From Jackrogersella multiformis (Eukaryota > Ascomycota > Sordariomycetes > Xylariales > Hypoxylaceae), in contig CADCXD010000006.1 of assembly GCA_902806575.1 (NCBI GenBank), positions 62,001 through 126,000 on the forward strand: DNA of 64,000 nt. Reading direction: 5' to 3'. How positions within the stretch are numbered: position 1 is the first letter of the stretch; each line of letters opens with the position of its first letter. Positions 25,301-37,803 of the stretch are shown one piece after another. The notes beneath the pieces were generated by a model that was not told where the DNA came from, made no database searches, and saw only the letters and a program-made list of their open reading frames with translations. The position numbers and the translations under genes were made by a program.

Positions 25301-27265
25301 ATTGTTGCCATTATTGCGTCACGAAAGCCAATGCATTAAGTCAGGCAGAAAACAATATGCCTAATAAGAAGACTCCCATTCCCTGCAAACATGGGCAATG
25401 CACGATGCAGTCGACCTCGGATACATTGGATAGCATTTGGCGTCGAGTCGGGCTGTGCTCCGATAACACAAGGACTGGACGCCTCGAGACTCGGGGATTT
25501 TTTTTATTGACCACAACTGCTAGGATGCCACAACGGCAGCAGGTGTCCGTCGTGGCGCGGCTCAACCACGTTGTTGGGTCTGAATCGTCACGCAATAGTC
25601 AGAGCCGTTCTAACGCTTGGCCGTCGAATTGGCCTCCTGCCTGCCCCGAGCCTACTATTCATAAACAGGCTGCATATGTCATCTTATTGGACACGAGCCT
25701 TTCTTCCCTAGGTCTCGGGTTGAAACAGATTCTTGAAGGTTATTGAGCCACCAAAGTGCTTGGTTGTCATACAGCCGCGTAATAAGGCGCATACAGAGTG
25801 CGTACCTAGGAGGTACATACATGCCCAGGTAGGTATTCGATTACCAGCGCAGTACGACTTATTTATCAAAATATCTCCGAGCTGGGGAAGTACTTACTTA
25901 CCAGGTAGGGGTGGGTAGGTATAGATAGGTATACTCACCTATAGGTAGGCAGGGGTATGATATTGGCTGCTACGTCAAGTTTGACAGCAACAGCAACAAC
26001 AATAGCAACACATCAGCCCTTTTTGCTATGCGTTTATTGCTCGCATGTTCGCGAGAAAGTTGCAGGAAGCTGTCACAGACATAGTTGTACCCACGTATGT
26101 ACGCCCCGCGCCCGATTTGGGCTGGGGATGGTGCGGTATTCTTTTTTTCCCTCTTCTCTTTTCTTTTTTTACGTCTGAGGCGTTTCAAAACTGCTTTTCT
26201 TATGTGCGCGGCATGCAGGTTATTACATTGCATGTATTATATGCACATACACCCGTCTTTTTTTTATTTTATCGGTGGTCTTTTTTTTTTTTAACCCATA
26301 CCTACCTCCTAGGCTTTCCTAAACTTTTCCATACGGGGTGGGTCATTAATGCTGTCCACTTATATTTTCTTCTTTTTATTTCACGGCTCACCGGCCCTCT
26401 CACCTCTCTAAGGACATTCTTGATGCTACCCGAACGAGCACCAGCACAGTACCCGGCTACATCATTTACCCCGGAGCTTCTTCTTTCCATCTTACCACTC
26501 GTAAGTGAAGCTTGTTTTTGAAAAGGGGGGTGAAAAAGAGAAGAAAAGCAATCCCTTAATCTATCTCGATATGTTTGCTTGCTAAAGTTTCCTTCCACCT
26601 TGGCCCATTGACACCCTAGTAAGCAGTTGGTTATGGTCGTGAAGGAATCGGTATGGTCAGTTGTAACTTATAACGGCAATATGACAATTGTCGTTTATTT
26701 CCTACCTCATCCTTCTCTTCCACCACCACCACCACCACTTTTCTTTTTACGCCTCTCTAGAACTAGACCTGCCGTCCACCCACCACGTACGTACACATAC
26801 ACGATGCATGATGCCGTCTCTTCTGCCGAATAATTTCTCTTCACAGCCGTGCTGCACCGTTGCGCAAAACAGCGATAGAGCTGCTAACTAATCCTTTCCT
26901 GCCACATCACCCGTCGCCTCGTCACAAGTCGCGGTCCTGATCTCACTTACCATTCCCTTCGTGCCTATGCTTGTACGTAGATAATATCTTTCGTCCATGC
27001 TGCTGGCCGTGTGTCTCTCCCTGCCTAATCGGGAAAAAGAAGAGAACAACGATTATACTTTGAATATATAAGGTATTTACATAGCCCGATCTCCCACCAC
27101 CACCTGGCCTTGAGTGCTGGTCTATTTCTCTTACTCATACAACTACCTACCATCTCAACTTCGATCATTACACTGCCTCGTCGCAGAGAACATATCCTCT
27201 TTTTTTGGTTCGAGGCATAAGCTTCTCTTATTACCCTCCGCGAGAACTATCCAATCATCATCACC
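22307..27265. other. about 5 kb without a recognised gene
   Basis: This divergent region lies between the nitronate monooxygenase and the dsRNA-binding gene. It holds at least six TACCTAGGTA palindromes (22690, 22852, 22999, 24039, 24186, 24831). The last 1.3 kb (about 25,950-27,250) is pyrimidine-rich on the plus strand, with long T and C tracts, as expected for a long promoter and 5' leader. Open frames of up to 199 codons (25147-25746) begin without a good ATG context and resemble nothing known to me. A long non-coding RNA is possible but unsupported. Confidence 0.5.
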
Positions 27266-27683
27266 ATGCCGTCCTCGCAACAGCAGAGCTCGAGCACACC
27301 GTGGCAGGACCGGCTGACAGGTGGGACAACAATGAAACTTTTACGTGAAGCCAGTAGGAGTATGACTAACTTACTCGGCTTAGAGGTGTGCCGCGAATAT
27401 CAGATACAGGCTCCTCACTTTCAAATAGTGTCTGACCGACGAGGTGAGCCCCTCGGCTTCCGTTTTTCTTCATCAGTCCCAATTGGTGGGTTACTAACCA
27501 AGGCTCACTTCTTGACGCGTAGGTGGTCGCACCGCCTGGTCCAGCATAGTTACCGTTTACGGCAAGCGAATCGAAGCGCGCTACTGGTACGACGGGAGAA
27601 ACATCACCAATGCCAGGGAAGATGCCGCGGAGGCGGCTCTAAACTGGCTTTCGACCCAGACGAACTTGACCTCGAACTGGTAA
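27266..27683 (+). CDS. small dsRNA-binding-domain (DSRM-like) protein, 91 aa
   Basis: Exons 27266-27320, 27384-27443 and 27523-27683 have consensus GT-AG ends and CTAAC branch points and join to 92 codons. The start ATG is in the context CACCATGCC. After a short Ser/Gln-rich leader (MPSSQQQSSSTPWQ) the protein is nearly all one domain: RLTEVCREYQIQAPHFQIV, then the RRGGRTAWSSIVTVYGKR strand region, then ARYWYDG and NAREDAAEAALNWL. The order alpha-beta-beta-beta-alpha and the final AAEAAL helix fit a double-stranded RNA-binding motif. Lysines typical of the RNA-contacting helix are mostly replaced, so RNA binding is uncertain. Conserved single-domain proteins of this kind occur in other ascomycetes, without a known role. 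Confidence 0.85.
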
Positions 27684-30572
27684 AACCGCTCGTCGGGTGT
27701 ACAAGCCCGTACCACGGATATGGCTCGATTTTCGACTTAAGATTTGTCGACCCGAACCATGCGTGACTGCTTTTCCCCCCAAAAACAACTCTCCTTCCCA
27801 ATTCGCACGATTGGTTGACTTCAATACCCCCTATTTTACCCGACGACGGTCTTTTGCGATTATGGATGTCTCCTTCACTTTGCACTTGAACTTCCTGTTC
27901 TGTACTATACTAGCAAATCGGAGTTTTGGAAAGGATCTGGCAGCCCCACGGCATGGATACGAAAGGGAGAATTATATGATTAAAAAATGAATAAACCGAA
28001 CAATAAAAAAACGAAAGAAAGAAGGGAGAAGCAATTACATCAGCATCTTGTGGATTAGGCGCACGATCCTGCTTCATTGATTGGCTTCCAATGGACGCAG
28101 ATTTGGGGATTTAGCATTCCGGTCCACCACGCGCATTTTCAGGCAGCAAAGACATGTTTATCACTACGACTGGGGGAGGATCGTCACCGGGAAGGAACAC
28201 AAAAGCAGGGGGGTATTCGGGAAGCTAGGCGTAGGACTTTTTGTTGATTCGCTATATCTGTCTTTTTTCCCCCTTCGAGATCCGAGTCGCAGGAAGAAGG
28301 ATTATGTTAGGTTTTTTGTTTTGGAGGGGGTGTTTTTTTTTTTTCTTTCCTTCATTTGTCTTTTTATTTTTACTTCTCGTCGTGGTTTCAATTCCTTCAA
28401 GGTGACTAATTTCAAAGAAGAAAAAAATGTCACAAGACGGTTGGGGAAAAGCAAAAAAATTGGATCTACTAAACCGAAACTCGATGGGCACATGGTCGGA
28501 TCGATTTTCTATCATATTCGTTTCTGTCCTAGTTGCAAAGATGGGATTTTGTTGGGCTCATATGGTCAGGGTATAGGGATTAAGACACGCGCAGAAGAAT
28601 CGGGAAGGAAGAAAGAAACCAAACCAAACCGAAAAAGCAACGGCTCGTCTAAAAGCACCGGGAGAGGAAATATCGGAAATGCGATCAAATTTGGTCAAAT
28701 TTGGTCGGGGGAGTGATGAGTGATGTCGATCTCCTAACATTTAGATGCCGTCGTCGTTGCTTTTCCGTTGTTGTTTTTCAATGGAACTGAGAAAGATAAA
28801 TATCCGAATATATTAGATTCCCTTACGGAGATGACGTGATGGCCACACTCTTCTCGAAACATGTTTGTATGAGGAGTTGCGCGTTGCGAATGTTCCTGCT
28901 TACTGTAGCATGCCATGCGTATGCAGGCACTCCTGAAATTCGTCCGATAGAAAAGAAACGAAATACGCAATGCAACGCCAGCCAGGGACGGGGGCGTAAG
29001 CTACCCTACTTTACCCTACCTACATAGTATCCTGGCAGGATGCTACCACATCTGCCCTACTCAGCTGCTCTGAACACGCTAGCACAATCTTTATCGAAGC
29101 ATCGTGCGTGCCGGTGCCGGCGTCCGGAAGGATTGCGTGGGTGTAAGCATACCTACGCGGTCTTCGATTGGTTTCGACTGCAGATGCCCATCGTCAGCAT
29201 ATACATACTATGTACATACAGCAGGCATCTAATTGATACATGGGGACTACGACCTCCCGGTTTCAGAGCTAGGTCAGGTGTACATCTAATAAGCCATCGT
29301 AGATCTGGGCCTAAGCCCAACGGGCCTGAAAGTAAGCTTATTAGATTATAGCCACATGGGAATCCCTACCTAGTCCGACCGGTGAGCTGCTCCGCGGCCC
29401 ATCAGTACCATGTAGGTAGGTACTCAGGCGGCAGCAGGTAACTGTCATCTATTACCTAGGTATGTGACTGTGACCTTGGGGTCGCATGACTAGCGCTGCC
29501 GACGACTGCTCACCAAGGTGATATCCGAAGGATGGGCGAGACTGAGACATCAGTGAGAATGTAAACGCCGAGGCGGCGCAGCGCAGGTTTGATAAGGTTC
29601 GAGACATAAATGTCTTATAGAATTATATCCTAAACTGGGCGTAATAGTATTGGACTTTAAAGAGACGCAGTCATGGACAGTGAGATAATGATATAAGACT
29701 CCTAGGACCATCTTACATGCCTCTGAGAGGGAGAACGAACCAAAGACCGAGACCAACTACAGGTATCTATCTATACCTAGGGTAGTCTCGAGAATATTAC
29801 CGGAGCCCGGGCCGGACCCTGTGAACTCGGATTCCTTTTCAGGTGGTCGTCGTATAAAATATACCTGACCGGTGGGAACGGTGGAGTCAACTACCCACAT
29901 AGGCTGCTGGGTAGGTAGTTTCGTTACAATCCGCGTACTATTCATCTAGGTACCCGCGTGGGGGGATCCGGATCTGGGGTGGATGTGACGGTAAAAGAGG
30001 AAGGTCAAAGGTTATTAGTCACCAATAGAATGTTTCTAGATTACTGTGACTATGATAGAAAATATTTGATACGATATTAAAAATGAAACCAAAAGAAAAA
30101 GGTAAAGAAAAGAAAATCGAATAGACGAAAAGAAAGGAGCAAAAAAGGAATTATCTATAAAAGATTCAAAATCTGGCGTTAAACAAAATTTCGATAGGTA
30201 CTGCATCAATAAGGGGTAATGGGTAATGGGTAGGGGGTAGGTAGGGGGCGGCGACAGTATCTGAGAACTTGTGAAACAGTAAAACGATGAAGATGTGGCT
30301 TGACAATCGAATGGCTTATGGAAATCCGATTACGAGATAGATGTGGCTAGTAAGCTTAAGTACTATGTACTCCTAGCTTTTGCAGGAAGAACGGGTCGCG
30401 CCACGAATAAGGTCTGTGCTCAAGATCGGATTATCTGTGGACCAGGGCATAACCGAATATCGACTATCAGATAACACTTCCGATAACATTTGATTTTCGA
30501 TAACATTTTTTTGCCGAAGCTTCAACTGAGCCGCTGAGCCACTATTAATTCGACGAAACAACGCATTGGGGG
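27684..30572. other. about 2.9 kb without a recognised gene
   Basis: The first kilobase is probably the 3' untranslated region of the dsRNA-binding gene, with T-rich and A-rich stretches. An open frame of 211 codons at 28081-28716 starts at TTG, is T/A-tract driven and is not credible. TACCTAGGTA occurs at 29453-29462. Nothing else is recognised. Confidence 0.5.
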
Positions 30573-30635
30573 ATGACGACGACGACAACGACGACGACGA
30601 CGACGAGGCATTGGAAACCGGGACGGAACCTGTAG
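30573..30635 (+). promoter_or_regulatory. upstream open frame (poly-Thr, 20 codons) before uS7m
   Basis: An ATG at 30573 opens a frame of ACG-repeat codons (about ten threonines) that stops at TAG, 38 bases before the uS7m start and in another frame. If the transcript starts upstream, it could tune uS7m translation. It arises from a GAC/ACG trinucleotide tract, so it may be incidental. Confidence 0.4.
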
Positions 30636-30673
30636 TCTATGCGCGCATACGAACACCCGAAACAGACATCACC

Positions 30674-31812
30674 ATGTCTTGCAAATTGACTCCCTGGGGC
30701 GCCGCCGCCGCCGCCGTCCGGAATCTGAGCATACGGACTCGACCACCACATCCTGCACCCGCGCTACGAGCAGCCCGTCCGGAGCAAAGACTGGCACAGA
30801 AAGTACCTTTCGTAATAGCTAGGAGAGGACTTGCGGATGATATATACTCGAGACAACCACCAGACAACTTTTCACGAACCCCACCGCCGCCGCCTCCGCC
30901 ACCATACGAATCATCATCATCATCATCACCATCACAACCCCAAGAAACGGGCGAATACGTGCCCAAGCTACCCGAGATATTCGCGCCCAACCTCCTCAAT
31001 GCCGAGGCCATCGCCGCGCTCGAGAAGGCCTCCACCGGCGAAGACCTCTACGAGGAAGAAGCCACGGGCGTGCTGTTCGGCAAGCCCGAGCGCCTCGGCA
31101 AGAACGAGCAGCTGCAGGACCGGTACAATCCCGTCGTGAACCAGATCACCAAGCTGTTCATGAGGGACGGCAAACTGAGCAAAGCGCAGACGGTATGTCC
31201 CCCCCGCTCCCCCTTCGCCACTTAAATGGCATATATCCCGAACTCCACTTCCGTTCCCCCAGGGAAAGAAAAGAGTAGAAGCACGAACAAGCAAAATATC
31301 ATAATATAGTATAAGCACAGCACAGCACAGCACAGCAAGCTAACACCCCACAGCACATGAGCCTGATCCTCAACTACCTGCGCACGGCGCCGGCCCCGAC
31401 CATCTCGCCGCTGCGGCCGCTCCTCCCGGGGTCGCCGCCGCCGCACCACCTGCCGCTGAACCCGCTGCTGTACCTGGTGCTCGCGATCGACTCTGTGGCG
31501 CCGCTGATCCGGATCCGGGGGATCCCGGGGGCGGCGGGCGGCGGGCACGCGCTGGAGGTGCCGGAGCCGATGCCGGCGCGCGCGCGCCGCCGCGTCGCCG
31601 TCATGTGGATCCTCGAGACCGTCCGCCGCAAGCGCTCCACCGGCTCCGGCAAGGCCCAGTTCGCCACCCGCTTCGCCCAGGAGATCGTCTCCGTCGTCGA
31701 GGGCCGCTCTACCGTCTGGGAAAAGCGCAACCAGGTTCACAAGCTCGGCACCGCTACCCGCGCTAACCTGACACATTTCGCCGTCACCGGAGGCAGGAAG
31801 ATGAGGAGGTAG
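30674..31812 (+). CDS. RSM7: mitochondrial small-subunit ribosomal protein uS7m, 325 aa
   Basis: The product is a core protein of the mitochondrial ribosome small subunit that binds the 3' domain of its rRNA. Exons 30674-31192 and 31354-31812 are joined by a GTATGT...CAG intron. I chose the ATG at 30674 because of its CACCATGTC context and because the Arg/Ala-rich start looks like a mitochondrial presequence. Residues 1-110 hold the presequence and a Pro/Ser-rich linker; the uS7 domain fills about 150-325, with NPVVNQITKLFMRDGKLSKA and the end RSTVWEKRNQVHKLGTATRA. Exon 2 is extremely GC-rich. The intron carries a CACAG repeat just before its branch point. It converges on PAN2. Confidence 0.92.
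31315..31336. repeat. CACAG microsatellite inside the uS7m intron
   Basis: Four tandem CACAG units end directly before the branch-point-like GCTAAC of the uS7m intron. Each unit also contains a potential AG acceptor. Confidence 0.7.
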
Positions 31813-32870
31813 ACCGGTGGGTGAGTGGGCTGGTGGGTGAGGTGAGATGGAGATGGGTGGAGAAATGCTACTTCCACTGAGCTCTGGCCAACCCTGCGCG
31901 TTGGGATATACATACCTCCCTATCTACCTACCTACCTATGTACTATACACTCATAAAAAGGAACTATGTACAAAGAACCAAAAGCCTTCGAGGGTAGTGC
32001 ATTACGTGCCGGCACATGTAATTAATACCTGGATATGATGACTTCCCGCAATAACCCCCCTAACCAGGACCCCTTTCTTAGACGTGAATCTTCGAACTGG
32101 ACTATTGTGCACCCTCGTTCTATCATATGTACTAGCTTTATCCTGTCTCATCTAATACCAACCCTTAGTAGATATGAAAGATGGGTTGTCTGGTCCACAG
32201 TAGGTCGTGCATAAAAAGCACCTAGGTATGGGTTAGGACGTGAATAGAAACTGTACTGCTTAACGGGTAGGCAAACGTCAAACCGAGGATCCTAGGAACT
32301 AGATACCTGGTTAACCCATTCATCGGCCTACCTTATAAACCTAAACATGCTATACTTAAGGTTGTCATAGTTAGTAGAAGGCTCGGCTGATTACCACTTT
32401 ACTACCTACCTAGGTAGGTAGTAGTTTACCGATATTTGGGCATAGACATGTCATCGACACTTCGTCACGGAATTCAGTTATTAACCAAGTTTCTCATGTA
32501 TCGCTAGTCTACCTAATAGGCATACATAGGTATAACTAACGTTCAAGCAGACACGCTAATCAATAGTGTATTTTCAACACTTTCTTGTGTTTCCACCATG
32601 CTCATAGCCGTTTCCTCTCGCCCGTCCTGAGCACACAGAGAATAGTTGCTACCGTTTCTTATGAGTTCCGCGATCATACAGCATATACGATATCAACCAA
32701 AGGAGGAGGCTATCGTCGGATTTAGATTCAGTAATCGAATGAGAGGATGTGTCTCATTGTAGCTTCCCCTTTTCAAAAAGTTCGGTACTCTCCATATCTC
32801 CTTTCCCTTCCTAATACTCACTTAGGTATAACTTAATGACCAGTCCTCTAGTCGTACAGACAATACTGAA
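31813..32870. other. convergent intergenic region
   Basis: This lies between the 3' ends of uS7m and PAN2. TACCTAGGTA occurs at 32407-32416 inside a longer CTACC/GGTAG palindrome (about 32401-32420). No gene is recognised. Confidence 0.5.
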
Positions 32871-35800
32871 CTATATTAGGCCTAGCCTCTTTCCCGGGGT
32901 AGATGCAGGAGTCCCAGGCACAGAGGTGCCGGGCTTCCTCGACGGCGTCGTAGGTCCGAGCACTGCTCCTCCGTCTACCGGCGGGGTATCTGTCCTGGGG
33001 ACACCGCCGCCTGGGCTTACCTTGGCCGGGGGCTTGAAGTTGGAGGCGACGCCTTTCGCATAGATCTCCTGGAGCATGGTATCAAGAACGCCCGCCTCGT
33101 CGAACTCTTGGTACTTGCGGTACAACTTTAAGGCGGTTCTAGCATCCTCGATCGAATCGTGCGTGCTTTGCTGGATGTCTTCCTTCAATAGGGTATGCGC
33201 GAGGAACTGTAGGCTGAGTTTTCGGAGGCGCTCCTTGATGAAGAATAGGTCGCTCGTGTCGATGACCTGCGCCTTTGGCACGTGTATGTTTATCACCCGG
33301 AAATCCTGCTTTAGGCCGTGGCCTAGGAACTTGCACCCGAGGTTTAGAAGGATCCAGATTTTCTTGTACGCGATCTTCAACGGAACGAGATTGTGACCCC
33401 TTTGCTGCGCCATGGTCACGTCTAAGTCTTCGGGAGTAATTCCGGAGTAAGAGGTTAGGTAGTCGACGACCTTCTCTTTAATAGTGATGTAGTCATCAAT
33501 GAATGGTAATCCTTCGTCCATGCCCCCACCTCGCACGATAGAAGTCCGAGCTAAGGCGTGGACGGTTGGTCGAATGATCTTGGAGTCTCCATCTGAATGC
33601 ATTTCTACCTCTGGCTGAGAGATCTTCACGAATTCAGTATCTATAGCAACAATCGTATTGGGTCCGGCCGGCTCGGTCTGCCGATCTAATGTCTGGTATG
33701 TCTTGTCCGCTCGATCGGCTCTGTAAAGGTGTTAGCAAGATAATCCTGATTCAATAAAATTTACACTTACTGAAGGTCCAAGTACAGTAGTCTGGAGTCC
33801 AGATTCTGTTTCCAGGTAGAATCTAACTGATTGTTGGCAGTCTTCACTTGATACGAAATGACAGAAGGCGTCTTCCAGGATGTGTTGAACGTCAATGCCT
33901 CCTGAGGCGGAATCGGCTTGACGTGGAAGTCGTTGAAAAGATACCATTGGCTTTGACTGGGAGCTATCGGCGCGGAATGCGCAACTAGACGTATTAGCTT
34001 ATTTGTTACCTCGCGATTTTACGAACATGGAACCTTACTATTTGCCATAGCCACAAGGTGAGATCTCTGTTGCTGCCCACCTTCGATATTGACAGTCAAG
34101 CCGGTTAAAGAATATACCGTAATGCTATGTATTCCTCGCTGCAGATGCAACTTTAGATCTTCTCCCTCGAAGCAGAAGAACTGACCATTGTCTACTATGA
34201 CGCCAATTTCTTCCGGCAGCCACCCAGGGGTGGCCCAAAGTCGTCGGTGGTCATTATTGTTGATTGCAGTTGTGAGCATCAATACACTAGGTACCTTGTG
34301 TATGGTCTTTCGGGTGGCCAACGTCTGATACCTATGGCAGTTGTTGCACCAGCCCTTGTTAGTGGTTTCTCTCTCAACGCTCATCTTCAATACTTGGGAA
34401 AATGTCGTTCCCCGTATTCTCGAGTTTCGATGACCGGTTTTCTAATACAATGAGTTTTTGTTACTTGAAAGCTAGGAGCAGCAAGCTTTGCTTACATTTT
34501 GCGGGTACATCAACTCATTTACCATAGTATGATCAGCTTTGGTGGTTTCACTTCGGCAGTTCATACACCGGATGGAACTAGTTGCAGTTGTTTGAAAGAG
34601 CTAAGTCTCTGTTAGCGGGATTTCTTCTATCTAGATAGCACGCGCAAATTTACCTCTTCAAACGCCCCGGGATGAGGCGCCTCCGCGTTGAAGGATTCAG
34701 TATTTTGAATCATTAGGCTGTAATTCTGGGTCATCTGTCTAAGAAGAAACCTGGTCAACTGCTGCAACATAACAGTCCGAGACGAATGAGGCTCTTCCTC
34801 GAGTAGACCAAGCTTGCCCGCTAGTAAAGGATCGTTAGCATGTGGGCGATGGAGGACTGAGCAACAATTTACCTTCGGGATGATAACTTAGGGTCTTTGT
34901 GAAATTTGATGCCTGGCAGGCCTCCCCTTCCGCTTTATAGAGCATGTCGAAGAGAAATCCCAATTCACAGAGAAGACATAACTCGTCCACACAGGCTGTA
35001 GCTGCATGCTGGAGGGCAATATTCCGGATCAGCGGGGTATAGTGCATCACCTGTAGCAGCGGATTGGCATAGGCGTTAACGATATGATTCTGCAAACCTG
35101 AATACTGGGTCTTGTTGAAATAACTAGATTCGCTATTAGCGTGTTCTCGAGGAAATAAATTAGATGATCGTACCCGAAATCGAAATCGTCGATCCCAAAT
35201 TTACTATATTTGATTTCAATGTTTTGGTATAATTCAGGAACCTCTATCTTGAGACTTTCTAGCTTGGCGTCCTGTAGAACCTGTGGGAATTCGGGGACGA
35301 CTTCCTCAGGTGCTGGTGTTCCCGCCGGGGACTTGGCCGCTTCTCTCGCCTTCTCGCTTAGGAATTTAGGTGGCTTCAGAGAGCTCTGGGGATTCTCGGC
35401 GCTCCGTGTATCTTCGACTTGATTTCTCCGCAAAGGCCGAGTGTTCTTACCAAAGTAACCCCAATCTCTCTCGGACAGGCTCGCCAAGAACTGCGCATCA
35501 ATTTTTATGGGAGGAGCCCCGACCTCCGTCACCATGTTGCTTGGCCACGCTGATAGCAATACTTCCCTATAATAAGGCATACCGACGGTGCTTAATGGTC
35601 TGATATCGAATAAGCAAGCGTCACTACACCCTCGTTTGGTTTGGGTTTACTTACGTATCAGGAGAATCAAAGTCGATTTGAGGCGCGGTTACGGAATCGG
35701 CGGTCTCTACGGGTGTAGGAAATTCGGCGAAATGGATCTTGTTAGGTGATCCCCAAAGGTGGATGTAACAATCACCATCCGCAAGGGCCACGGCCTCGCC

Positions 35801-36984
35801 CGAAGAGGCGATCTCTATCATCGAAAAGTAAGACAGGCTGTTCGCTTGACGCACGTTGCTAGTATTAGGGTTCATAAGATCTACCACGTGCATCTGTCCG
35901 ATCTGCGACATAACGATACTAGTAGTTGACATCCGAGGGTGCATGCGAACATAAGCAGCCCCGGCCGGGAACGGAATAGGGGACATCGAGACCATATTCT
36001 TCAGATCGAAGACATTGACGAATGGGTCAGGCATGTAATTACCCCCATGCCTCATGGAGTACCCACAGGTTACTATGAAGTCGTGTTGGGCATCCATGTC
36101 ATTGATCGCGGCCGTATGCGCATTCCAAATCTTAATTACCTGGAAGTTGAGAGAATCGATGATATGGACAGCACCGGTGGGAGTAGCGGCGCATATATAT
36201 CGACTGCTCCTCCTCATGATCGTATACTTATGTTCAGTCGGTATCTAACAAGCGGTTATTAGCTATATGGTCTCGACATGAGCTATTCGATAGACGGTAC
36301 CTGCTTGGTGACCTCGCCCTTATTTGTGTCAATGACAAGCATCTTGTCTTGTTCGCCAGCAACTAATATTTCAGCGGTGCCCTTTGATGTGAAGCTCATA
36401 CACCGTAGCTCTTGCATATCTTCGTGCCTATATTGTCCGTGATGAGCATTTGTATAACATATCTCCGGCTACGAAAGAGAGGGCCCTCTACCTTAGTGAC
36501 CATAGAGGCGGTCCTCTTCTCAGCGCCATATGTACGCCGCGGGAGCCAAGGGCTATGACTCCCTTGTCGTTAAAGAGTATCTGTCGCACCGGACCATCCT
36601 GTGAGGTATGTGCCTTGAAGGATGTATATGGTTGTAGTTTCGTGCCGTAGAATGAGGAGACCCGGCCCTAAGCTAGCTGTCAGGCTGATGATGTCGGGGG
36701 ATAATGGTAGTTTATAGCTAGGATTCATACATATTCGTTGCCAGTCCATAGGAGTTCTTGACTCGTATCGAAAGCTAGGATCGTGACAGGAGTTGGCATG
36801 GCCCGGAGACCGGGTGGCGGGAAAGGTATGCGCGCGACCTATTGATGGAGATTATACTGTCAGCCTCGCGCTCTACTAAGTAACTATCGCGACAACTTCT
36901 CTAGGCCATGTCGCAGGTATGCCTATTTCTTGCAATTGAAGTTACAGATGATGAATAACCTACCTCATCCCAATCCCCATCCAT
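32871..36984 (-). CDS. PAN2: PAN2, catalytic subunit of the Pan2-Pan3 poly(A) nuclease, 1145 aa
   Basis: Pan2-Pan3 trims mRNA poly(A) tails in the cytoplasm. Twelve exons reconstruct in frame: 36964-36984, 36731-36838, 36492-36667, 36301-36427, 35655-36244, 35174-35599, 34873-35123, 34654-34820, 34496-34600, 34039-34441, 33771-33984 and 32871-33720 (3438 bases). The start MDGDWDE is followed by VARIPFPPPGLRA, as in orthologues. A WD40-type region (TSQELLWTGNEY, IKIWNAH) comes first, then a linker that contacts Pan3, then an inactive ubiquitin-hydrolase-like domain (MHYTPLIRN, CELGFLFDML, GWCNNCHRYQ), then the DEDD exonuclease with AIDTEF (Asp890, Glu892), HGLKQDF and HDSIEDARTA. The carboxy-terminal tail is Pro/Thr-rich. 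Length is normal. Some first-WD junctions rest on family resemblance. Confidence 0.95.
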
Positions 36985-37803
36985 CTTGGCGGGTTTGTCA
37001 TCGTCGTACTAATACCATGAGAGGAGTATTTGTCTACTAGACTGGAAGCTTTAATCGTGTTACGTCTCTATGAAATATGGAGGAGTAAGAAGTTGGCGGG
37101 ATGGATGTCAATTTATCGTTTTATATTTTATTATATTTTATCTTTTATCTTTTTATCGGTTTATCCCACTTTTCAGTTATTAGATTTACGTTCAGCGACT
37201 GAATAGAATGCGCTATACCGTATCAATCAATACTGAGAAATACGGTAAAAACCCTTCAATACTCTGGGTATAAATCAATTAACCGAGGTTCTCCCAGGCT
37301 TTAGCTTTACTTTCCACACTATTACGAAGGTTGAACTCGGCTTTGATCAACTCTTCTACATACTTACCCTAGGTACCTACCTTGGGTACACTAGTCCATA
37401 ATATTCCAGTATATAGTCAGTCAGCGAATCATTTCAATCATGCGATACCTCGCTATGTCATATCCTAATATTTCAATTATTAGGAACAAGAAACATATTC
37501 TAATGATGTCCGATTTTAATTCTTCATCCAACGGACAATGCTCCACAACTGGCTCTTCCATCCATTGTGTACGATTGCTCAGTCTCCTCTCATTCGACTC
37601 ATATTGCCTATTGCCTAACTTTGAGGCTTTCATCCGGAGCTACGTCCCATCCTTCTCATCCAGTGTATCGCGTGGGTCGACCGCACTTGTCATTCCGCGG
37701 GTGCGTCGTTCCGTACCTAAGTAATAGGTGTGCCAAAAATGCCTAACTCCTGACTGGTAAACACGAAAACGATATAGAAAAGATGCCGCGAAGCGCTCTG
37801 CTT
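36985..37803. other. intergenic region upstream of PAN2
   Basis: This contains the PAN2 promoter and the 3' flank of PCK1. It includes a TTTTA/TTTAT-rich patch at 37110-37165. No gene is recognised. Confidence 0.5.

Noticed and set aside
25147..25746. 199-codon open frame in the long non-coding region
   Set aside because: Amino-acid make-up is not protein-like, no family is recognised and overlapping frames are open too.
28081..28716. 211-codon open frame downstream of the dsRNA-binding gene
   Set aside because: It starts at TTG, is driven by T and A tracts and resembles no family.
30566..30673. Upstream extension of uS7m with a poly-Asp start
   Set aside because: It would need TTG as start; the ATG at 30674 has a good context and begins a mitochondrial presequence.
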